5,549 nucleotides of DNA from an uncultured bacterium (GTDB taxonomy: Bacteria; Bacteroidota; Ignavibacteria; Ignavibacteriales; Melioribacteraceae): NCBI GenBank assembly GCA_937936675.1, contig CALDDL010000094.1, positions 1 through 5,549 on the forward strand. The letters are read 5' to 3'. A program made the translations under genes and the position numbers. Below are positions 1 to 5,549 of the stretch, in pieces; the stretch's first letter is position 1; each line of letters begins with the position of its first letter. The notes beneath the pieces are model-generated. The model was not told the DNA's origin. It saw only the letters and a program-made list of their open reading frames with translations, and did not search any database.

Positions 1-47
1 GTTGTGGATTGCTTTCAAATTTTGATTTACTGATATTAGATTCATGG
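1..47 (+). CRISPR. Terminal CRISPR repeat (array continues beyond left edge)
   Basis: One copy of a type II-C style repeat, beginning GTTGTGGATTGCTTTCAAAT at base 1. Only one unit is in the window, so repetition itself cannot be seen. The call rests on two points. First, the start closely matches the 47-nt repeats I remember from Bacteroides-type II-C arrays. Second, bases 1-17 are complementary to the anti-repeat of the tracrRNA at the other end of the window: TTGTG (2-6) with CACAA (5505-5509), and GCTTTCA (11-17) with TGAAAGC (5494-5500). That pairing fixes the crRNA-sense strand as plus, so crRNAs read rightward, toward cas2. The right boundary (47) is taken from the usual length and is uncertain. 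This is the last repeat on the cas side, and its 3' half may be degenerate. Confidence 0.75.
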
Positions 48-60
48 TAGGTCGGTTTAT

Positions 61-79
61 CTTATTGTTTTTCAATAAG
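61..79. other. Perfect 7-bp hairpin between CRISPR repeat and cas terminator
   Basis: CTTATTG (61-67) and CAATAAG (73-79) form a perfect inverted repeat around a five-T loop. It lies 13 bases beyond the estimated repeat end and 20 bases short of the cas terminator tail. Neither strand has a T-run directly after the stem, so it is not a standard intrinsic terminator. It could be a weak transcription stop for the array, part of an integration-side flank recognised during spacer acquisition, or chance in AT-rich DNA. Apart from this hairpin I see nothing in 48-99. Confidence 0.4.
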
Positions 80-99
80 TTAGCCCAATATTAGGATCG

Positions 100-150
100 A
101 AAAAATCAGATGCCCCTTTTAATAACCTTTTTGGTAACCTAAAGGGGCAT
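100..150 (-). terminator. Intrinsic terminator of the cas9-cas1-cas2 operon
   Basis: Read on the minus strand, a 10-bp perfect stem starts at the first base after the cas2 TGA stop: ATGCCCCTTT (150-141) pairs with AAAGGGGCAT (119-110). The 21-base loop can form a small inner stem (ACC/GGT around five A). After the stem come CTGA and then six T (105-100). The four-base gap before the T-run makes it slightly off the ideal, but the GC-rich stem in AT-rich DNA and its position directly after the last gene make a terminator the best reading. The plus strand has no T-run after the stem, so it should act on the cas operon only. Confidence 0.75.
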
Positions 151-480
151 TCAAAATAATTCCAATTGATGCGGTTCTAAAAATCCATCTGCTTGATTCT
201 TACCTTCAAATATTTCCATCATTCCAAATTGTTTATCTGTTATCGATAATATTCCCACTTTCCCTTTAGGCGGCAATTCCTGCTTTATCCGTTTTATATG
301 TACATTCTTATTCTCACGACTAGCACAGTGCCTTACATAAATGGAAAATTGAAACATATCAAATCCATCTTTCATTAAAAATTTCCGAAATTTGGAATAT
401 ATCTTCCGGTCCTTTTGTGTTACCACGGGTAAATCAAAAAACACTAGTATCCACATAATTCTATACTCGCTGAATCTCAT
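151..480 (-). CDS. cas2: CRISPR-associated protein Cas2 (type II-C)
   Basis: Cas2 forms the dimer that bridges two Cas1 dimers in the spacer-integration complex. The protein is 109 residues, the usual family length. It has the N-terminal beta strand ending in the conserved aspartate (ILVFFDLP, D16), the FQFSIYVRHC segment (residues 43-52), and the GKVGILSITDKQFG strand (73-86). It ends in QLELF, a tail I associate with Bacteroidetes-type II-C Cas2. I chose the ATG at 478-480 over the upstream ATG at 523-525, which would give 124 residues. The nearer ATG overlaps the cas1 stop as ATGA, exactly as at the cas9/cas1 junction, and the protein then starts MRFSEYRIMW, where the family begins. The upstream start would add 15 residues and a 49-base overlap with cas1. 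It is the last gene of the operon, followed directly by a terminator. Its nuclease activity, if any, is not needed for integration in well-studied systems. Confidence 0.95.
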   Translation of the reverse strand: MRFSEYRIMWILVFFDLPVVTQKDRKIYSKFRKFLMKDGFDMFQFSIYVRHCASRENKNVHIKRIKQELPPKGKVGILSITDKQFGMMEIFEGKNQADGFLEPHQLELF

Positions 481-1382
481 AAAAATTCCGGATAAGTAAT
501 TTTTCTTAATTCTCCTTTGAAACATTTTGCAAGCGAAGATGTAGTCCTTTGCAATCCCACCATTAAAGGACTTCGATTATTATCGATAAATATTTCGGTT
601 GTGGCAATTTCCAATAATTGTTTTTTTATCGATGGGGTCAATTCATAAAAGTCTTCACCATTCGCAATAAAATCCGCAACAATTTTATCCATATAAGGTC
701 GATATGGCTCCATTATATCATCCGCTAAACAGTAAGCATTGTATTTATTGTGATGAAAAATTCCCAGAGTTGGCAATAATCCTGATGCAACTAATCCACG
801 TGCTACTATTGCTCGAAGTATTGCATATCCATAATTCAATAATTGATTAGGCGGATCACCGTATCGATCCCGAATAAAATCAGGAATCTGTTTAAATATA
901 TTTTTCCAATAATATGCCGCAGCTCTTCCTTCGAGATTTTCCGGGTCGCCCGATTTTACTTCCTTTGACCAATAAATCATATTTTTAATCGGCACTTTTC
1001 TTTTCTTAAGATGAGCAGCTTGATTTTTAATTTTTGCGGAAATCGTCTGCTGCCATAGTTGTTTCTTAAGTGGTTTAGAGGCTTCAATCTGCGCTTGAAA
1101 AATTTCGCTCTGCAAATAGTTTCCCGTCAAAGGCAAGAATAATCCGGTCGGCATGTGATTGGGATTGCAGACAACTAAAGCACAATTATTCTCCAATAAT
1201 GAAGCTATTAATGGCTGCGAAATTGTAATTGCACCATCGAGAATTACAATCCCGATATCTTCTATCGGGGCTGTAATCTCTTTTTCACTTTCATCATTGG
1301 ACTCTTTTATTTTTGCAATTAGCTGCTCATCTTTAGTACTGAGATAAGCGTTCTTGCTGAAATATAATGTCCGCTTTATCAT
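477..1382 (-). CDS. cas1: CRISPR-associated integrase/endonuclease Cas1 (type II)
   Basis: Cas1 is the metal-dependent integrase that, with Cas2, inserts new spacers into the CRISPR array. The protein is 301 residues, normal for type II Cas1. The N-terminal beta domain (about 1-90) contains the DIGIVILDG strand (42-50). The helical catalytic domain holds the three expected metal ligands: E151 in NLEGRAAAYYW, H210 in GIFHHNKYN, and E225 in LADDIMEPYRP. The spacing H210 to E225 equals that of the S. pyogenes Cas1 pair H205/E220 as I remember it, which selects H210 over H211. The start ATG (1380-1382) overlaps the cas9 TGA stop as ATGA, suggesting translational coupling. A GGAGA motif lies a rather long 12 bases or so upstream, inside cas9. 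The 3' end overlaps cas2 in the same way. No csn2 or cas4 follows. Nothing suggests inactivation. Confidence 0.97.
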   Translation of the reverse strand: MIKRTLYFSKNAYLSTKDEQLIAKIKESNDESEKEITAPIEDIGIVILDGAITISQPLIASLLENNCALVVCNPNHMPTGLFLPLTGNYLQSEIFQAQIEASKPLKKQLWQQTISAKIKNQAAHLKKRKVPIKNMIYWSKEVKSGDPENLEGRAAAYYWKNIFKQIPDFIRDRYGDPPNQLLNYGYAILRAIVARGLVASGLLPTLGIFHHNKYNAYCLADDIMEPYRPYMDKIVADFIANGEDFYELTPSIKKQLLEIATTEIFIDNNRSPLMVGLQRTTSSLAKCFKGELRKITYPEFL

Positions 1383-4300
1383 TTGAAAATGATTTCTCCA
1401 TCAATTGATATATCAAAATCATAGTGTTCAACTAGACAGTTAAAATTATTAGCTGTTAATTTAAGTCGCGGCTGATATTCATCTAATTTAAATTCAGTAC
1501 TACCAACCCCTAATTCTTTGTCCTGTCTGGCTTCTGAATTGTATTGTAAATAAATATAATTCGTTCCAGCATTATTGAATTTATAAACTCGGTATATTCT
1601 CTTTATTAATTCATCAGGTTTTAATTCTCTTAGTTCATCAGGTGAATTTTCATAAACTATTACTCTATATCCAGTTTTAATAAAATATTTTGAAGGAATA
1701 TTCTTTTTCTCGCAAACATTATATTCAGGGATAGTTGACAACTCATTCAAGTTATTTATTTTTAATTGAGCAAGTTCAAATAATCCAATTAATCTAAATT
1801 CTCTACTTAGAATCCCGTCTGAATATTTTTCATAAAAAATACTAACTGTAATTTCTTCATTCTTAGCATAATAATTTTGTTTGTATTCTTGCTTTGATAA
1901 AGACGAATGCTGTTTAATCGGTAACGCTTTTTCGGAAGTTAAAATGCCTCTTCCGATAGCACCTACGCATCTGACATGGCGAATGGGGAATAATACTCTC
2001 CCATTCTTATCTTGTTTAATTGGACTGCCGCTTGAATCTTTCATCCAGATATCTTCATTAATAGCTTCTGTAAACGACTTACCTAAGGCAATGCGTTCAT
2101 TAATTGTTTGAGAAATATCATTCCTAACTTTATCATCAATAATTGATTTTAGTTCTTCAATCTTGGTAAAACTTTTTATAGGTTTTCTAAAAACATAAAT
2201 AAGTGGTTTTTTTTCTATTTTATAATTCGCTCTTATTCCTGTGTTATTGATCGGAAGCTTAATTGCCCCTAAAAAAGTTTCTTCATGTAATTGTCCCCGG
2301 ATAGTATCTCCTTGTGCAACCATAGGGATTCTATTCCCTTTATCATCTAGGATATACTCAAACTTACCGTTAGCCAATTGTTTTTTTACGTACTGAATTC
2401 TACCTCTTTTCCTTACGTTTTTATATGTCTGTACTAAGGTTGTATCCTTCTTATAATAGTTCACAAATGTTTTTTGCTCTAAGTCCTTTATAATCTCGGA
2501 AGAAAAATTATTCCAATATTCCGGCTTCGTATGGAATGCTAATTTTCTTTCGGTTGCTTCGAAATATTTTAGTAATAGGTAATCTCTTTTTTTCGGATAA
2601 GGAATGAGTGTTAATGTAGCCGCATCAATTGCATGATGGATACTGCTATTCCTGTCTTTTTTAAATCCAAGATTAAATATTTCTCTGAATGCAGCCGTTA
2701 CGCTACCTTTTTGCACGTCCACTATATTAAATACGGTCTTTAAATAATGGAATGCGTATTTAGAAATAATTTGTGTATCTACCAATTGGCTATTTTTCCA
2801 ACTGTTTCTTATCTCTGTATCTGTGAATGTTCTTAACTTTTTATTCCAGTAATCATAATGCATTTTATAATAATGTCTATTTTGAATTTGAGTATCTTTT
2901 TGATCTTTGCTCTGTGCACTTTTTGATTTTTTCTTTGCATCTTCCACTAATTTTGAATAGTGCTTTACCTTATTCTCAATAAATTTAATATTAGGTAAAA
3001 TTGCTTTATAAGATTCTCCGTTAATCTCAATTGTGGTATTATAATTTGGTAATTGGGTAGGAATTAATTTCTTTTTTATATCTCTATTATATCTTGAATT
3101 CGCTAAAGTCAAGTTGGAAAGTTCATTATCAAACGATATACTTGCAGGGATAGTATGTTCAATATCCACCGAAGTTCCATTTAGTAATTCTGAAAAAGCT
3201 ATTACTTTGCCGGTATAGAGGCATTGCATTCCTTGCTCTAACCATAGCTTATATTTAGTTAATATATTATCATCAACTGAGATATCGGGATAACCTGCTT
3301 CGGAAGCTGATTGAGTTATTTTATCAACTAAGGATTCATTCTCTTTCTGTCTTTCATTTTTCCATCTTTCATAAGCGGCTCTTCTATTTGCATCATTAAG
3401 TTCTCTAGCAATTTCCACTACTACTCTGGTTTCCGAATCTATTTTTTCGGTTAATATAAGATGATTAATTAATTTCTTTAGTACGTAAAGTGTTTTAAGT
3501 GCCATTGGATTTTTTAAACCCTTGGATATCGGTTCTGGTGAACCTAATATTTTCTTTCCGTCTATCTCTTTTGCCGCCGGATAGAACTCACTTTCGGCAG
3601 GATGATATAAATATTTAAATCTTTCTTCATCCCATTCGGGATATTCTTTCTTAAGTAAAGTTTTTATCTGATCATCAAATCTCGGGACTTTATCATAAAG
3701 GACACCTCGTGAAAAATTGCCTCTGGTAATTAGTAAATTTTTGAAATTATCTCTTATTTCATTTATTAAATGATTCTGATTTTGTTCGCCCAGTTCAATC
3801 CATCTATTATTTCCCAAGACATTTATTATCTCATTCTCTACTAATTTATTTAGAGCATCATCCGAAATGTAGGAGCTTTCTTTCTTCTCGTTCATTTCTT
3901 CATTATTAATATAGTTACTGATAAGGTTATTAATTATGGCACTTTTATTTTTATTGGATTTTTGATTAATCATTAATCTATGGACATTAGCAATCAATTT
4001 TTCTTCTTCTTCACTCGTAAGAGATTGGTCTAATACTTTACTAAGATTAGCCAAGAAAACTGCATCGCTATAAATATATCCCTGATGAAGGTATTTTAAT
4101 ATTTTCATAATTGCGTTGATACTTAAAGCAGCAAATCCTTGTGGGATTTTTATCTTTGAAAATTTTACCGAATCCTCATCGCTGAGCTGCAATTTACTCT
4201 TCGCAAATTTAATCAGACTTTCGCTATCGGTAAAAGTATATAGAACATGCCAAAGGTCTTCATAATCGTAGTAGCTTTTTTCTCCGTTTGCCGGAGAGGC

Positions 4301-5440
4301 TTTATTAATTGAGATTTCATAAACGTTGCAACCAAAAAGCTCTTTTAATGCTGCTGTTACGGGCATACCGCTCACGCTAACGTAGTCTTTGAAATTAAAT
4401 TTATACTGGTTTTTATTGGGATCGATAAGTTTCATGATTTCGCTAAAATCAAAAGTCGGTTTACTCTTTCTTAAGAATAATTTAGAAATAATTTTTTCCT
4501 TTTCTTCTAAAGAAAGGTTTTGTTCTTCATTATTTTCGAGATTAGTAATTTTGATATTATTTAGAAATGCGAGAGCACGATATTCTTCAAATAGTGGATG
4601 ACTAATGGGGCAGCGAGGTTTATTAATTTCGAAAGTACACTTACCGATATTTCCTTTTTGAGTTCTTAATGGTCTCTGCCATAGAATTGATTTTGCAAGA
4701 TTTTTATAAAGTTCACTTTCAATATCTATCTCATTCTTAAGGCAGATCGATTTAAGTTCTTCTTCTACTAATTTTCTTAAGCTATATCGATTTCTTATTC
4801 TCTTAATATTTTCATTATGATCAATTAACAATGCTTCGCTAAGAGAAACATTTTTATCTTTCATAATATTTAATGTTGTATCTGCACCCGCAATTCCTTT
4901 TTCATCGCTTCCTTTTAAAATTGTTTCGGACTCAGCTTCGTCTCTTCCTTTAAACCCGCGTCTTTGAGTTATGTGGTAAAAGATTCTTCCGAGTATAAGG
5001 GGATTATTGATTTTTTGTTTTGATGCGAGAGCCCTTAATTCATAAGGATTAATAAAATCGCTAATATTATCACCATCAAAATCCAATCGAATCCAAGCCA
5101 AAAATTCGGGAGAAGAGGGGTACTCATTTCCGTTTTCGTTGTCATATTTTCGCCATCGGTTTAATTCATCCATAGTAAGCGGACACATAGGAGGTGTGGT
5201 TTTTATTAGCGTTTCCAGTAATTGCCACTTGCGGTATCTTCTTGCATTATAGTTCCTTCTTTTACTTCTGCTCATTGTTCTTTGTTGTACAAGTGGAACT
5301 TCCACACCTTTTTCTTCTCCTACCCCTTTATCAAAAGTTAAAACAGTAGAAAAGACAATTTGATTTTCTCTTTGGGAAGTATCCCGCAAAGTGCAACCGA
5401 TAGAATTTGTTCCTAAATCTAAGCCCAGAATTTTAGACAT
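1379..5440 (-). CDS. cas9: Type II-C CRISPR effector nuclease Cas9 (1353 aa)
   Basis: Cas9 is the RNA-guided nuclease that cuts target DNA when loaded with the crRNA:tracrRNA duplex. Visible parts in order: RuvC-I (ILGLDLGTNSIG, catalytic D8); an arginine-rich bridge helix (about 52-72, SRSKRRNYNARRYRKW); a REC lobe (about 75-660) including HITQRRGF (156-163) and the WQRPLRTQKGNIG block (254-266); RuvC-II (VVVEIARE, E676); HNH (about 735-795, DIEHTIP with H762, plus N776 and N785); RuvC-III (HHAIDAA, H936 and D939); then a C-terminal WED/PAM-interacting region (about 990-1353). All expected catalytic residues are present, so both strands of a target should be cut. The start is supported by GGGAGAA six bases upstream and by D8 falling at the usual distance from the N-terminus. 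Context (cas1 and cas2 only, tracrRNA upstream) gives subtype II-C. It is much longer than compact II-C proteins such as Neisseria Cas9 (1082 aa), mostly through a larger REC lobe. PAM preference cannot be read from the sequence. Confidence 0.98.
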   Translation of the reverse strand: MSKILGLDLGTNSIGCTLRDTSQRENQIVFSTVLTFDKGVGEEKGVEVPLVQQRTMSRSKRRNYNARRYRKWQLLETLIKTTPPMCPLTMDELNRWRKYDNENGNEYPSSPEFLAWIRLDFDGDNISDFINPYELRALASKQKINNPLILGRIFYHITQRRGFKGRDEAESETILKGSDEKGIAGADTTLNIMKDKNVSLSEALLIDHNENIKRIRNRYSLRKLVEEELKSICLKNEIDIESELYKNLAKSILWQRPLRTQKGNIGKCTFEINKPRCPISHPLFEEYRALAFLNNIKITNLENNEEQNLSLEEKEKIISKLFLRKSKPTFDFSEIMKLIDPNKNQYKFNFKDYVSVSGMPVTAALKELFGCNVYEISINKASPANGEKSYYDYEDLWHVLYTFTDSESLIKFAKSKLQLSDEDSVKFSKIKIPQGFAALSINAIMKILKYLHQGYIYSDAVFLANLSKVLDQSLTSEEEEKLIANVHRLMINQKSNKNKSAIINNLISNYINNEEMNEKKESSYISDDALNKLVENEIINVLGNNRWIELGEQNQNHLINEIRDNFKNLLITRGNFSRGVLYDKVPRFDDQIKTLLKKEYPEWDEERFKYLYHPAESEFYPAAKEIDGKKILGSPEPISKGLKNPMALKTLYVLKKLINHLILTEKIDSETRVVVEIARELNDANRRAAYERWKNERQKENESLVDKITQSASEAGYPDISVDDNILTKYKLWLEQGMQCLYTGKVIAFSELLNGTSVDIEHTIPASISFDNELSNLTLANSRYNRDIKKKLIPTQLPNYNTTIEINGESYKAILPNIKFIENKVKHYSKLVEDAKKKSKSAQSKDQKDTQIQNRHYYKMHYDYWNKKLRTFTDTEIRNSWKNSQLVDTQIISKYAFHYLKTVFNIVDVQKGSVTAAFREIFNLGFKKDRNSSIHHAIDAATLTLIPYPKKRDYLLLKYFEATERKLAFHTKPEYWNNFSSEIIKDLEQKTFVNYYKKDTTLVQTYKNVRKRGRIQYVKKQLANGKFEYILDDKGNRIPMVAQGDTIRGQLHEETFLGAIKLPINNTGIRANYKIEKKPLIYVFRKPIKSFTKIEELKSIIDDKVRNDISQTINERIALGKSFTEAINEDIWMKDSSGSPIKQDKNGRVLFPIRHVRCVGAIGRGILTSEKALPIKQHSSLSKQEYKQNYYAKNEEITVSIFYEKYSDGILSREFRLIGLFELAQLKINNLNELSTIPEYNVCEKKNIPSKYFIKTGYRVIVYENSPDELRELKPDELIKRIYRVYKFNNAGTNYIYLQYNSEARQDKELGVGSTEFKLDEYQPRLKLTANNFNCLVEHYDFDISIDGEIIFK

Positions 5441-5444
5441 ACTA

Positions 5445-5451
5445 TTCTCCC
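5445..5451 (-). promoter_or_regulatory. Shine-Dalgarno sequence of cas9
   Basis: On the minus strand GGGAGAA lies just before the cas9 ATG, with six bases between GGGAG and the start codon. This is near-ideal spacing and fixes the cas9 start. Strong Shine-Dalgarno sequences are uncommon in Bacteroidetes, so this is a small hint about the host lineage or about transfer of the locus. Confidence 0.7.
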
Positions 5452-5473
5452 AATTACTATTGTTATTTATTTA

Positions 5474-5479
5474 GATAAT
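5474..5479 (+). promoter_or_regulatory. Possible -10 element of the tracrRNA promoter
   Basis: GATAAT matches the sigma-70 -10 consensus at five of six positions and lies 15 bases before the anti-repeat core, so transcription would start near 5486. No convincing -35 element is seen at the right distance, and no Bacteroidetes-type TAnnTTTG element is present. The surrounding 5441-5490 stretch is very AT-rich and must also contain the cas9 promoter on the other strand, for which I found no clear motif. Confidence 0.3.
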
Positions 5480-5485
5480 TCTTAA

Positions 5486-5549
5486 GTTACCTATGAAAGC
5501 TTTACACAATAAGGCTATAAGCCGAAGAAATTACTTTTGCCCTGCGTAC
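5486..5549 (+). ncRNA. tracrRNA, 5' part (truncated by window end)
   Basis: The tracrRNA pairs with crRNA repeats and anchors them in Cas9. The anti-repeat is visible: TGAAAGC (5494-5500) pairs with repeat bases 11-17, and CACAA (5505-5509) pairs with repeat bases 2-6, with a G-U pair at 5510/1. A four-base mismatched bulge with at most one pair separates the two helices. Directly after it comes ACAATAAGGC (5506-5515), the junction sequence also found in the Neisseria II-C tracrRNA. Then comes a nexus hairpin, GGCT (5513-5516) with AGCC (5520-5523) around an ATA loop. Transcription is divergent from cas9. The start (about 5486) is inferred from a possible -10 element. The 3' hairpins and terminator lie beyond the window. 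Confidence 0.8.

Noticed and set aside
21..44. Possible Bacteroidetes promoter in the repeat (TTTG at 21-24, TAGATTCA at 37-44).
   Set aside because: The second box matches only partly and the 12-base spacing is too short for the known -33/-7 pair.
110..150. GCCCCTT...AAGGGGCAT stem resembles the 3' hairpin of the Neisseria tracrRNA; considered as a second tracrRNA piece on the plus strand.
   Set aside because: No anti-repeat lies nearby, there is no plus-strand T-run, and its position directly after the cas2 stop with a minus-strand T-run fits an operon terminator. A GC-rich terminator stem can match by chance.
598..604. GTTGTGG, matching the first bases of the repeat, within cas1.
   Set aside because: Only seven bases match and the following sequence diverges at once; chance within a coding region.
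1159..1347. 62-codon plus-strand open frame inside cas1.
   Set aside because: Antisense shadow of a well-supported gene; no recognisable protein features.
1881..2111. 76-codon plus-strand open frame inside cas9.
   Set aside because: Antisense shadow of cas9; considered as an embedded anti-CRISPR or regulator, but nothing beyond an open frame supports it.
4389..4601. 70-codon plus-strand open frame with a hydrophobic N-terminus inside cas9.
   Set aside because: The hydrophobicity follows from reading the antisense of a lysine/glutamate-rich, AT-rich coding region; no independent support.

Overview
The window holds a compact type II-C CRISPR-Cas locus and nothing else recognisable. All three protein genes (cas9, cas1, cas2, in that transcription order) lie on the minus strand and form one tightly packed operon with ATGA stop/start overlaps at both junctions. 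A CRISPR repeat unit lies at the extreme left edge (+ strand). A tracrRNA begins near the right edge (+ strand, divergent from cas9) and runs out of the window. No csn2 or cas4 is present between or beside the genes, which fits subtype II-C.

Organism: the DNA is strongly AT-rich. The Cas9, Cas1 and Cas2 sequences and the GTTGTG...GCTTTCAAAT repeat start resemble what I remember of Bacteroidetes type II-C loci (Bacteroides, Flavobacteria and relatives). The clear Shine-Dalgarno sequence before cas9 is less typical of Bacteroidetes, so a related lineage of the Bacteroidetes/Chlorobi/Ignavibacteria group is equally possible. No phylogenetic marker gene is present, so this is an inference from the cas genes, which move horizontally.

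Layout: 1-47, terminal CRISPR repeat (the array continues left of the window); 48-99, short spacer region with a perfect 7-bp hairpin; 100-150, intrinsic terminator of the cas operon, abutting the cas2 stop codon; 151-480, cas2; 477-1382, cas1; 1379-5440, cas9; 5441-5549, divergent intergenic region with the cas9 ribosome binding site, a possible tracrRNA promoter and the 5' part of the tracrRNA (anti-repeat plus nexus hairpin).

How it works together: Cas1-Cas2 would integrate new spacers next to repeats like the one at the left edge. Array transcripts (+ strand orientation) pair through the first 17 bases of the repeat with the anti-repeat at 5494-5510 of the tracrRNA. The duplex loads Cas9, whose HNH and RuvC active sites both look intact. 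This appears to be a complete, probably functional immune system rather than a new system type. The points of interest are the large REC lobe for a II-C protein, the corrected cas2 start, and the small non-coding structures at the two ends.
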